Position numbers and translations under genes: made by a program
Shown: positions 56,488-64,000 of the stretch, piece after piece
Numbering within the stretch: the stretch's first letter is position 1
How the letters are laid out: every line of letters begins with the position of its first letter
Notes under the pieces: generated by a model
What the model saw: the letters and a program-made list of their open reading frames with translations, nothing else
The model's database searches: none
What the model was told of the DNA's origin: nothing
Assembly (NCBI RefSeq): GCF_018599195.1
Contig: NZ_JAHFVK010000001.1
Span: 124,001 to 188,000, forward strand
Origin: Croceibacterium selenioxidans
GTDB taxonomy: Bacteria > Pseudomonadota > Alphaproteobacteria > Sphingomonadales > Sphingomonadaceae
Reading direction: 5' to 3'
Length of the DNA stretch: 64,000 nt

Positions 56488-58475
56488 AAAAAGCGGGTTC
56501 AAATCTGAAGCGCGCCGGCGCGCCCGCTCCGGAGGCTATGCCGCGCGCCCGTATTCTGCTGGTGGATGATGACGAGCGCAACCTGCTCGCTCTGTCCGAG
56601 GTCCTCGAACCGATTGCCGACGTAATCACCGCGACCTCCGGACGGCTCGCTTTACGAGAGCTGTTGAAGGGCGATTTCGCCGTCATCCTTCTCGACGTGT
56701 TCATGCCCGAGATGGACGGGTACGAGACCGCGTCGCTGATCCGAAAGCGAGCACAGACGGCACGGATTCCGATCATCTTCCTGTCGGCAGTCAACAAGGA
56801 GACCGAGCACCTGATGCGCGGCTACGCGATGGGCGCGGTCGATTACGTCTTCAAGCCGGTCGATCCCATCGTACTCAAGTCGAAGGTCGCGGTGTTCGTC
56901 GACCTGTTCCAGCTCCGCCAGCAAGTCGCGACGCGTGCGTTGGCGGAGCAGGAGTTGCGTGAAGCTACGCTCCGGGCAGAGGCCGAACGGCTGGTCTACG
57001 AACGGGAGCTGCAGCAGACGAGGTTGCAACAGGCCCTGATCCTCGAGGCCCTGCCGCTGGCGGTGTACGAAGCCAGCGTAGATGAGGATGGCAGGCCCCT
57101 GCGTCGCTTTGTGGGCGGCGATATCGCCAAGTTCGCCGGCGCTGATGCCGACTCGCTGCTTTCCGGAGAGCTGCGCTGGGAAGACCGCATTGTGAACGGT
57201 GACCCTGCAGAGCCGGAAACGGGGACGTCCGTCTCCCAGTACCGTTGGTCCCGCAGCGACGGGTCGGTGATCCATGTCATCGACCAGCGTGTCAGACCCG
57301 GTGGCGACGACGGCGTGTGGGTCGGCACGCTGATCGACGTCAGCGCCCAACGCGAACTGGAGCAGCAGCTCGTCCAGTTGCGCAAGACCGAAGCGCTCGG
57401 CCAGCTGACCGGCGGGGTCGCGCACGATTTCAACAACCTGCTGGCCGCCGTTCTCGGTGGGCTGCGCCTGATCGAGGGCCGGGTCGAGCTGGGTATCCGC
57501 GAACAGCGGATCTTCGAACACATGCGCCATGCGGCGGAGAATGGCGTCGAACTGGTCCGCCGTCTCATGGCCTTCGCGCGCAAGCAGGAACTGTCGCCTG
57601 TTGCGATCGAACCGGCGAAATTGTGCGATATCGTTTCCGGTCTCGTGGACCACGCGATCGGCGAAACGCTGTCCGTCGAATGGGAGGTAAATCCCAATGG
57701 ACTCCGAATCTTTGCCGACGAGGGCCAACTTGAGCTCGCCCTCGTCAACCTATTGATCAACGCGCGCGATGCCATGACGAATGGGGGCAAGATCAGCGTC
57801 GAGATCGAGGAAGTCGCACGGCCGGACGGACTTCGGGCGCGAGACGGGGCGCCCCATTGGCTCAGGATCAGCGTGTGCGATCAGGGAGTCGGGATCCCCG
57901 CGGAACTGATCGAACGGGTCACCGAACCCTTCTTCACTACCAAGGGGCCGGGCAAGGGCACCGGTCTTGGCCTGTCGATGGTCGCGGGCTTTGTCGAACA
58001 GTCGGGTGGATTGTTCCGCATCGTCAGCGAGACGGGCACTGGCACGCAAGTCCAGATGACCTTTCCCGCGACGAAATCCGACGCGCGCAACGCGGCCGCG
58101 GCAACGACGGGTGACGAGCGGACGAATCTCGTGGGTTCGGTGCTGGTGGTGGACGACGACGACGGAGTGCGCATGGTCGTGTCGGAGCAGTTGCGCGATC
58201 TTGGACTCAACGTGTCGGAAGCCGAAAATGCCGAGCGCGCGCTGGCCTTGCTACAGAATGAAGGGGCCGCCGAGTTCCTGCTGACCGATTTCTCCATGCC
58301 GGGAATGGATGGCTTGAGCCTGATCATGGCCGTCCGTGGCCGCTGGCCGCAGATGCGGGGTGCGATCATGACCGGCAATCCCAAGGGCAAGCTCGCATCC
58401 TGCGACCCGCAGATACCGGTGATTCACAAGCCCATCGACATGGGCGAGCTGAAGCGGCTTCTGACGGCAGCCTGA
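56484..58475 (+). CDS. Hybrid histidine kinase, receiver-PAS-HisKA-HATPase-receiver
   Basis: 663 residues from a GTG that overlaps the stop of the giant kinase (GTGA). The N-terminal receiver has D71 ([11 protein letters not shown]), a coiled linker and PAS domain follow (about 190-300), the HisKA motif is H314 in [12 protein letters not shown], the HATPase_c domain has the [10 protein letters not shown] and G-T-G-L-G-L-S boxes, and a C-terminal receiver has D602 ([11 protein letters not shown]). No membrane segment. Both ends carry receivers, so it can take phosphate from, and pass it to, other members of a phosphorelay. Confidence 0.93.
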
Positions 58476-58481
58476 CCTCGG

Positions 58482-58501
58482 TATCGGCGCTCGCGCCGAT
58501 A
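58482..58501. terminator. Bidirectional hairpin between convergent genes
   Basis: TATCGGCGC and GCGCCGATA form a perfect 9-bp stem around TC, just past the kinase stop and 48 bp before the convergent der stop. Confidence 0.65.
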
Positions 58502-58548
58502 TTGCGCCTCAGAACTGCGGTGAGACCACCTGTGTCGACGTGATCCGA

Positions 58549-59940
58549 TCAGTCCTTCGAGAACGGATTCTTCGGGCTGCGCATCGTCAGTCGTACGGGT
58601 ACCGCGCCGAAACCCAGCTCCTTGCGGATCGAATTGACCAGATAGCGCTCGTAGCTCGCCGGAAGATCATCCAGGCGGGTGCCGAACACCACGAAGCTCG
58701 GCGGGCGAGTCTTGATCTGGGTGATGTAACGGAGCTTGATTCGCCGGCCACCTGGGGCAGGCGGCGGATTGCTATCCATCGCATGGTCGAACCAGCGGTT
58801 GAGCGCGGCGGTTGGGACGCGCCGGCTCCACTGTTCACGCAAATCGAACGCGGCGCCGAGCATCTGGTCTAGGCCCTTGCCGGTCATGGCCGAGACGGCC
58901 AGCAGCGGCACGCCTTTGAGCTGCGCCAGTCCTTCGTCGAGTGCGGAGCGCACGCCGTTGAACAGGCTGCTGGCGTTCTCTGCCACGTCCCACTTGTTGA
59001 TCGCCAACATCAGCGCGCGGCCTTCCTCGAGCACCAGGTTGGCGATCTTGAGGTCCTGCACTTCTAGACCGCGCGTGGCGTCGAGCAGGAGCACGACGAC
59101 TTCGGCAAAATCGACCGCGCGTCGGGCGTCGGCCACGGCGAGCTTTTCCAGCTTGTCGTCGACCTTGGCCTTCTTTCGCATTCCCGCAGTGTCGACCAAC
59201 TTGATCGGGCGGACCTTGCCGTCGCGCGGGTCGGTCCATTGCCAGTCGACCGCGATCGAGTCGCGAGTGATGCCGGCTTCGGGGCCCGTCAGCAGCCTGT
59301 CCTCCCCGAGCAGGCGATTGATCAACGTCGACTTGCCCGCATTCGGCCGTCCGACGATGGCGAGGTGAAGCGGAGCGTCGGGATCGGGCTCTCCTTCCTC
59401 GTCTTCTTCGAACTCGTCTTCGACCGGCTGCTTGTCGGCGATCAGCGGTACCAGGGCTTCGTACAGATCGGCGATCCCTTCGCCGTGTTCGGCTGAGACG
59501 GGAACCGGCTGGCCCAGGCCTAGCGAATAGCATTCGAGGATGCCCGATTCCCCAGCGTTGCCTTCGGCCTTGTTGGCAATGAGGACGACCGGTACTTCCT
59601 GCTCCCGCAACCAGCGGCCGATCTCTTCGTCGAGCGGGGTCAAGCCGGCGCGGGCGTCAATAACGAACAGCGCGGCGTCGGCACCCTTGAGCGAGACTTC
59701 GGTTTGCGCGCGCATGCGGCCGGGGAGGCTGTCCGGCTCCTCGTCCTCCCAACCGGCGGTATCTACCGCCTGGAACTCGAGGCCGAGCAATCCCGCCTCG
59801 CCAAAACGGCGATCGCGCGTGACGCCGGGCTGGTCGTCGACCAGCGCCAGCTTCTTGCCGACCAGCCGGTTAAACAGCGTCGACTTGCCGACATTGGGCC
59901 GGCCAATGATCACGACCTGGGGGAGGGGGGCCTTTGCCAT
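58549..59940 (-). CDS. der: Ribosome biogenesis GTPase Der (EngA)
   Basis: 463 residues with two G domains in tandem, the unique mark of Der. G1 motifs are G-R-P-N-V-G-K-S-T (about 12-20) and G-R-P-N-A-G-K-S-T (about 205), G3 motifs D-T-A-G-W and D-T-A-G-M, and G4 motifs N-K-A-E and N-K-W-D. A KH-like C-terminal domain follows (P-T-A-A-L-N-R-W). It acts in 50S subunit assembly. The ATG at 59940 gives the canonical M-A-K start; the longer upstream frame is not conserved-looking. An acidic linker (D-E-F-E-E-D-E-E-G-E) separates the domains. Confidence 0.97.
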   Translation of the reverse strand: MAKAPLPQVVIIGRPNVGKSTLFNRLVGKKLALVDDQPGVTRDRRFGEAGLLGLEFQAVDTAGWEDEEPDSLPGRMRAQTEVSLKGADAALFVIDARAGLTPLDEEIGRWLREQEVPVVLIANKAEGNAGESGILECYSLGLGQPVPVSAEHGEGIADLYEALVPLIADKQPVEDEFEEDEEGEPDPDAPLHLAIVGRPNAGKSTLINRLLGEDRLLTGPEAGITRDSIAVDWQWTDPRDGKVRPIKLVDTAGMRKKAKVDDKLEKLAVADARRAVDFAEVVVLLLDATRGLEVQDLKIANLVLEEGRALMLAINKWDVAENASSLFNGVRSALDEGLAQLKGVPLLAVSAMTGKGLDQMLGAAFDLREQWSRRVPTAALNRWFDHAMDSNPPPAPGGRRIKLRYITQIKTRPPSFVVFGTRLDDLPASYERYLVNSIRKELGFGAVPVRLTMRSPKNPFSKD

Positions 59941-60149
59941 GAGGTGCAGGTGACGAACCGGGCGCCGCTTGGCAAGCGAAACGGGAATAAATCCTCCCTC
60001 CGGCGGAGCCATTGGGGAACGGAACCATCCGCGAAGAGGAGGGTAGAGGGCCCGGCGAAGCCAACCGCCGCAAGCGCGACGGGTCCCTCCCTCGGCCGAA
60101 TGCGGTGACTGCCACCTCCCCATCGCTGCGCGACAGGGAGGATTTCGGC

Positions 60150-60587
60150 TTACCAGCTGCCTGTGTTCTCCATGCTCGCCCAGGGCTCCTGCGGCTCCAG
60201 ATGGCCGTCCTGCAGCAGTTCGATAGAGATGCCGTCGGGCGTCTTGACGAAAGCCATGTGTCCATCCCGCGGGGGACGGTTGATCGTGACGCCGGCGTCC
60301 ATGAGTCGCTGGCAGGTGTCGTAGATGTTGTCGACGCGATAAGCGAGGTGACCGAAATTGCGTCCGCCGCTGTATTCTTCTGCCGGACTGCCGTCTTCGG
60401 GCGGCCAGTTATAGGTCAGCTCCACCTCGGCGACATCTTTCTGGCCCGGACCCGCGAGGAAGATCAGCGTGAAGCGGCCCTTCTCGCTCTCCATCCGGCG
60501 GGTTTCCTCGAGTCCGAGCAGCTTGAAGAAGCCGACCGTTGCGTCGGGATCGCTGACGCGGATCATGCTGTGGAGGTACTTGGTCAT
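60150..60587 (-). CDS. gloA: Lactoylglutathione lyase (glyoxalase I)
   Basis: 145 residues. The metal ligands H6, E56, H80 and E123 sit at positions close to those of E. coli GloA (H5, E56, H74, E122). The motifs M-I-R-V, V-E-L-T-Y-N-W, F-G-H-L-A-Y-R-V and P-D-G-I-S-I-E-L-L-Q are typical. It converts the hemithioacetal of methylglyoxal and glutathione to lactoylglutathione. The 209 bp between it and der (59941-60149) carry only GC-rich, partly repetitive sequence with C-C-T-C-C-C elements and no gene. Confidence 0.93.
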   Translation of the reverse strand: MTKYLHSMIRVSDPDATVGFFKLLGLEETRRMESEKGRFTLIFLAGPGQKDVAEVELTYNWPPEDGSPAEEYSGGRNFGHLAYRVDNIYDTCQRLMDAGVTINRPPRDGHMAFVKTPDGISIELLQDGHLEPQEPWASMENTGSW

Positions 60588-60681
60588 CGGGAACAAACTC
60601 CATTCGTCTAAGTTAAAGCACGGTTCATCGCCGCAAGAGCACAAGCAACCCGGGTTGCAGTCCGTTCAGGGAGCACCGTTC

Positions 60682-61434
60682 ATGTCCGACGATAGCCAAG
60701 TGGTACCCCCATCCGCCACCGGTTTCTGGCATACCCCTTTCACGAAGGTCGCCCTCGGTGCCTCAGGCATCCTCGCCGTAGGCCTGATCGTTGGCGGATA
60801 CCTGCTGGGTGACGGTCTCACTCGGGCCCGAGAAGCCGATCGATCGGTCACTGTCCGCGGTCTGGCCGAACGGGACGTGATGGCCGACCTGGCAACTTGG
60901 ACGATCGCCTATTCGGCCACTGCCGAGGACATGGCGTCGGCCCAGGCCAGCGTCGACCGCGATACGGCGGCGATCGTGGCGTTCTTCAAGGAGCTCGGCT
61001 TTCCCGATGACGCCCTCCAGCCCACCGGCGTCAATGTCTCGAGCTATACGCAGGATGGCGTGACCCGTTTCACCGTCCGTCAGCGGATGACCTTGCGCAC
61101 GACCGACATCGCCCGGGCCCAACGAGCCGTCCGGCGGCAGTTCGACCTGGTTCGTCGCGGCGTGCTGTTGGAGGAGGGCTCGGGCATGGCCTACACCTTC
61201 ACCAAGCTCAATGACATCAAGCCGGAAATGGTCGCCGCGGCGACGAAGGATGCGCGATCGGCCGCGGAACAGTTTGCCAAGGACAGCGCAACCGGAGTTG
61301 GCGGCATCAAACAAGCCACGCAAGGCTATTTCGAGATCACCGGGCGCGACGGCGATGGTGGGGGCTGGGGCGTGGCCGACACGCCTTACAAGCGGGTGCG
61401 CGTGGTCACCACGATCGACTTCTACCTGCGCTAA
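60682..61434 (+). CDS. SIMPL (DUF541) domain protein
   Basis: 250 residues; AGGGAG lies 9 bases upstream. One membrane helix at about 25-47 anchors a periplasmic SIMPL domain with R-S-V-T-V-R-G-L-A-E-R-D-V-M-A-D at its start and the late K-D-A-R-S-A-A-E-Q-F-A segment. SIMPL proteins form oligomers and are linked to oxidative stress or nucleic acid handling, but a general function is not set. Here it is a single gene divergent from gloA. Confidence 0.9.
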   Translation: MSDDSQVVPPSATGFWHTPFTKVALGASGILAVGLIVGGYLLGDGLTRAREADRSVTVRGLAERDVMADLATWTIAYSATAEDMASAQASVDRDTAAIVAFFKELGFPDDALQPTGVNVSSYTQDGVTRFTVRQRMTLRTTDIARAQRAVRRQFDLVRRGVLLEEGSGMAYTFTKLNDIKPEMVAAATKDARSAAEQFAKDSATGVGGIKQATQGYFEITGRDGDGGGWGVADTPYKRVRVVTTIDFYLR

Positions 61435-61440
61435 ATGAAA

Positions 61441-61468
61441 AGGCCCGCGCCGTTGCCGGCGCGGGCCT
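61441..61468. terminator. Strong bidirectional terminator hairpin
   Basis: AGGCCCGCGCC (61441-61451) and GGCGCGGGCCT (61458-61468) form a perfect 11-bp stem with a 6-base loop between the convergent SIMPL and TorF genes. Confidence 0.85.
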
Positions 61469-61494
61469 CCTCGTGACGATTCCGTCGTGTGCCT

Positions 61495-62250
61495 TTAGAA
61501 AGCGTAGCCCAGCGAGGCGACGACCGTGTCGTCGGTAACGCCGTCGATGGAGCCGTTGATCTTCGAACCTTCGACACCGACGTAGCTCAGGCCGAGGCTG
61601 AGGCCGCCGAGAACGGTCGCCGAAGCGCCAACCGACCAGTCCCAAGCCTTGCCGTTATCGGTCAAGGTCAGGAAACCGTCGGTGTATCCCACGTGCGCCG
61701 AGAACGAGATCGGCGTTTGCGGAATGCCGACACCTGCGTCAGCCGACAGATAGAGATTGTCGCCGCCGCCGAGCGAATCCTGGTCCGGCGAGTAGTACAG
61801 GCCGAAGGTCAGCCCGACCGGGCCGAGAGTCGGCTTAAGCTTGCCGTAGAATTCCCACACGTCCGACGGACCAGCGCCCGCGTCCTTGGAGGGATAGGCG
61901 TAGTACGTGACGCCGACGTCAGCCGCGAGGCCATCGGTGACTTCACCGGTCCAGCCGCCGAAGATGTCGAGTTCGACTTCGCCGTAAACCGGGCTGTCCT
62001 CAAGCGAGGAAGCCCAGGTGCCGACGTAGAAGCCGGGGGTGGTGTTCAGGGTGAGGCCACCCTGGATCGCGATGTCACCGCCCGACAGGCCGACGCCGCG
62101 GAAGCGGTAATCGGTCACCAGAGTGGTGCTGCCGGTAACGGTGATGGGGCTCGCTTTCTCCTCGGCATCCTGCGCAAGGGCCGGGGTGGCGGCCAGCGCG
62201 GTACCAACAAGGAGAGTGGCAGCCGTGAGGCTGCGGACGGACGTAAGCAT
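61495..62250 (-). CDS. TorF family putative porin
   Basis: 251 residues; AAGGGA lies 9 bases before the ATG. A signal peptide ends A-L-A-Q-D and the mature protein begins T-G-S-T-T-L-V-T-D-Y-R-F-R-G-V, the family's first strand. Alternating strands continue to a C-terminal F (S-L-G-Y-A-F). Proteins of this kind are common outer membrane porins of sphingomonads. The 259-bp gap 62251-62509 before the metallophosphatase gene holds its promoter and no other gene. Confidence 0.9.
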   Translation of the reverse strand: MLTSVRSLTAATLLVGTALAATPALAQDAEEKASPITVTGSTTLVTDYRFRGVGLSGGDIAIQGGLTLNTTPGFYVGTWASSLEDSPVYGEVELDIFGGWTGEVTDGLAADVGVTYYAYPSKDAGAGPSDVWEFYGKLKPTLGPVGLTFGLYYSPDQDSLGGGDNLYLSADAGVGIPQTPISFSAHVGYTDGFLTLTDNGKAWDWSVGASATVLGGLSLGLSYVGVEGSKINGSIDGVTDDTVVASLGYAF

Positions 62251-62509
62251 GGGCAGTTCCCTTATTGCTTGGGTGAATAACTGTTGCCTCGTCCCACCTG
62301 CACATTCCGGCCGCTTTCTTTTGTTGCGAAGCGTTTCCGTGAATGCGCAATAATCCTGCCCCGACGTGTTGCACCGCACAAGGGAATTGCGCATGGTTCA
62401 TAGCTATCCGCATCCCTGTGTGGTTTTTTCGTCACATTCAGCCTGCGGACAGGTTGGATTTGCGCAACAGGGTTGTGTCTGACGCCAACAAGGTTTTTGA
62501 GCGAACACG

Positions 62510-63313
62510 ATGTTCCAAGCTATCCGACGAATGCTAGAGCGCACCGGTGAAGGCCGTCTCGCGGCGGCGATCCCCGCTGGCGAGCGTGTCTATGCTGTGG
62601 GCGACATTCACGGCCGGCTGGATCTGTTCGAAGCCTTGGTCGCGGCCATCGAAGCGGACGATGCCGCGTCAGGTCCGGCTGACACGACTGTCATCCTCCT
62701 TGGCGACCTGGTCGATCGCGGTCCGGACAGCGCAGGCGTCATTGCCCTGGCCCGCGCCTGGCAGGCGAAGCGCAAGGTGCGCATCCTTCAAGGCAATCAC
62801 GAAGAGATGTTCCTGCGCAGCTTCAGGGACGTAGAGACGTTTCGGCACTTCCTGCGGCATGGTGGACGGGAAACTGTGCTCAGCTTCGGCGTCGATAAAG
62901 AGCAATTCTGGCCCGCTAGCCTCGAAGAAGCCCAGGCGCTCATGGCGGCAGCGGTCCCAGCGGATGACATCGCTTACCTTAAGAGCTTCGAGGACATGAT
63001 CGCGATCGGCGATTACCTGTTCGTCCACGCGGGGATCGACCCGCGCGTGCCGATTGGCGAGCAAAGGACCAAGGACCTGCGCTGGATCCGCGAGCCCTTC
63101 CTGTCCCACACCGACTCGCATGGGGCAGTGGTCGTCCATGGGCATACGATCTCGGAAGCGCCCGAGGATTGCGGCAACCGTATCGGCATCGATACTGGCG
63201 CGTTCATGAGCGGCCGCCTGACCGCGCTGGTGCTCGAGGGGACTGCGCGCCGTTACATCGAGGCGGTGCAAACCGAGGCGGGATCGATTTCTACCACCGC
63301 GCTCGCTGCCTGA
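62510..63313 (+). CDS. Metallophosphoesterase (Ser/Thr phosphatase / diadenosine tetraphosphatase-like)
   Basis: 267 residues. The metal-binding motifs of the calcineurin-like fold are all present: G-D-I-H-G-R-L-D near residue 33, G-D-L-V-D-R-G-P-D, G-N-H-E-E, and V-V-H-G-H-T near 207. It resembles bacterial PrpA/ApaH-like phosphatases. It may dephosphorylate proteins or cleave Ap4A. It stands alone, between the TorF gene and rnpB. Confidence 0.9.
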   Translation: MFQAIRRMLERTGEGRLAAAIPAGERVYAVGDIHGRLDLFEALVAAIEADDAASGPADTTVILLGDLVDRGPDSAGVIALARAWQAKRKVRILQGNHEEMFLRSFRDVETFRHFLRHGGRETVLSFGVDKEQFWPASLEEAQALMAAAVPADDIAYLKSFEDMIAIGDYLFVHAGIDPRVPIGEQRTKDLRWIREPFLSHTDSHGAVVVHGHTISEAPEDCGNRIGIDTGAFMSGRLTALVLEGTARRYIEAVQTEAGSISTTALAA

Positions 63314-63326
63314 TTTAGCAGGATTG

Positions 63327-63377
63327 CCCCTTGGGAAAGGGGGAGTGCCGTCAGGCGCACAGGACCATGAAGGTCCT
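63327..63377 (+). terminator. Two small hairpins after metallophosphatase gene
   Basis: CCCCTT-GGGA-AAGGGG (63327-63342) and AGGACC / GGTCCT (63361-63377) lie just past the stop and could end transcription. The rest of the gap up to rnpB has no gene. Confidence 0.45.
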
Positions 63378-63438
63378 TCAGATCGCTCTTACTCACCCTC
63401 ACCCAACCTTCTTCCAAAGGGAGGGGGGCAAAGGGAAA

Positions 63439-63858
63439 CGCCAGGAGGCCTGTAAGCCGGGTTCTGTCCCGCGCGCGGTATCCCCGAAGGGACCGGCCAC
63501 GCGGTGGCAGCCATTCATCTCGGCGACGGATTGCTCCGCCACTCTAGCAACCAACCCGGGTCTCTCGGGGCGAAACTCCCCTGCCTTGCGGCTCGAGACC
63601 CCTATGCGGTCTTGCTCCGGGTGGGGTTTGCCATGCGGCTTCCGTTACCGGTCGCCCGGTGCGCTCTTGCCGCACCCTTTCACCCTTGCCTGTGCCCTTT
63701 AGAGGCCATCGGCGGTATACTCTCTGTGGCACTTTCCCTGGACTTGGGGCCGAAGCCCCTTGCCCGGCGGGCGTTACCCGCCACCCTTGTTTCGTGGAGC
63801 CCGGACTTTCCTCGGCGAAACTTGCGCTTCGACGCGGCTGCCCGGCCTCCTGGCGGGG
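63439..63858 (-). ncRNA. rnpB: RNase P RNA, bacterial class A
   Basis: On the minus strand the ends pair as helix P1: GGCCTCCTGGCG-type sequence at 63844-63855 (plus-strand view) with its complement at 63439-63450. Conserved cores are present: G-A-G-G-A-A-A-G-T-C-C-G-G-G-C near the 5' end (CR I), A-G-A-G-A-G-T-A-type centre, and the 3' C-A-G-A-A-C-C-C-G-G-C-T-T-A-C-A-G (CR V). Length about 420 nt is usual for alphaproteobacteria. It is the catalytic RNA that trims tRNA 5' ends. Exact ends are approximate. Confidence 0.93.
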
Positions 63859-63859
63859 C

Positions 63860-64000
63860 CTACCTAGACAATCCGCGGTCGCGATCCAAGAGCAGTTGGA
63901 AAAGGATTGCCCGGACCTCTCCGTCGATCTCCCCGTCGATCCGCTCGGGCCGCCAGCGCCGCTGGAACGCCTCGACGGTTTTGCGGCCCTCGGTGATGTC
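63860..64000 (-). CDS. N-acetylmuramoyl-L-alanine amidase, C-terminal end (partial)
   Basis: Only the last 46 codons are in the window, ending at a TAG at 63860-63862. The piece reads as the peptidoglycan-binding tail A-F-Q-R-R-W-R-P-E-R-I-D-G-E-I-D followed by L-L-L-D-R-D-R-G, which matches the end of AmiD/AmpD-type amidases encoded beside rnpB in sphingomonads. The stop codon abuts the start of rnpB. The identification rests on this tail and gene order. Confidence 0.65.
   Translation of the reverse strand, partial: DITEGRKTVEAFQRRWRPERIDGEIDGEVRAILFQLLLDRDRGLSR

Noticed and set aside
59941-60123. N-terminal extension of Der
   Set aside because: Der begins at the M-A-K start; the extension is arginine/proline rich and lies in a repetitive intergenic stretch.

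Overview
The window reads as chromosomal DNA of an alphaproteobacterium, most likely a sphingomonad (Sphingomonadaceae or Erythrobacteraceae). This is inferred from high GC content, many TonB-dependent receptors, a NodT-type RND efflux operon, a TorF-type porin, DUF6152 and DUF6644 proteins, and rnpB next to an N-acetylmuramoyl-L-alanine amidase gene. No tRNA, IS element, CRISPR array or phage gene was seen.

Bases 1-10.5 kb form an envelope and signalling block. It holds a 5'-truncated sugar-nucleotide epimerase, a NarX-like kinase / LuxR-type regulator / flippase-like membrane protein operon, a PepSY / OmpR-type regulator / kinase operon, and a four-gene cassette (nucleotidyltransferase, HAD phosphatase, CDP-glycerol-transferase-like enzyme, FkbM methyltransferase) that looks set up to build a phosphodiester-linked glycan or lipid head group.

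Bases 10.5-25.8 kb are catabolic and iron related. A TetR regulator with a strong palindrome precedes a Tat-exported small protein, a p-cresol-methylhydroxylase-type flavoprotein and its cytochrome c. An iron-uptake set follows (TonB receptor, FMN alpha-hydroxyacid oxidase, PiuC-type dioxygenase, PepSY protein, TonB). Next come the two subunits of a hydroquinone 1,2-dioxygenase, whose H-x-N-x3-E ... H iron ligands are all present, a PQQ-type lipoprotein dehydrogenase, a secreted protein/DUF6152 pair, and an aldehyde dehydrogenase suited to 4-hydroxymuconic semialdehyde. Together these suggest para-substituted phenol breakdown through hydroquinone, although the linking Baeyer-Villiger/esterase steps and maleylacetate reductase are not in the window.

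Bases 25.8-41.6 kb hold a DUF4403 lipoprotein, a complete RND efflux operon, a run of exported proteins (DcaP-like porin, Tat-exported glutaminase, amidohydrolase, second porin), and a translationally coupled CysB-like regulator with sulfite dehydrogenase SorAB.

Bases 41.7-50.6 kb, all on the minus strand, are the least understood part. The order of transcription is a single-domain response regulator, a Crp/Fnr regulator, two DUF6644-like membrane proteins, a rhodanese-SMP-30 fusion whose rhodanese cysteine is replaced by serine, a TonB receptor, a DUF6152 protein and two related secreted proteins with a G-H-W-E-G-x-T-L-V-V motif. The secreted-protein/DUF6152 module also occurs at 22.9-24.1 kb, so it is a repeated unit and the best candidate here for an undescribed system.

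Bases 51.1-58.5 kb carry an exceptional soluble hybrid kinase with about eleven HAMP units, encoded by nine exactly 276-bp periods and resembling fungal group III kinases, coupled to a second hybrid kinase. Bases 58.5-64 kb are housekeeping: Der GTPase, glyoxalase I, a SIMPL protein, TorF porin, a metallophosphatase, RNase P RNA and the end of an amidase gene.
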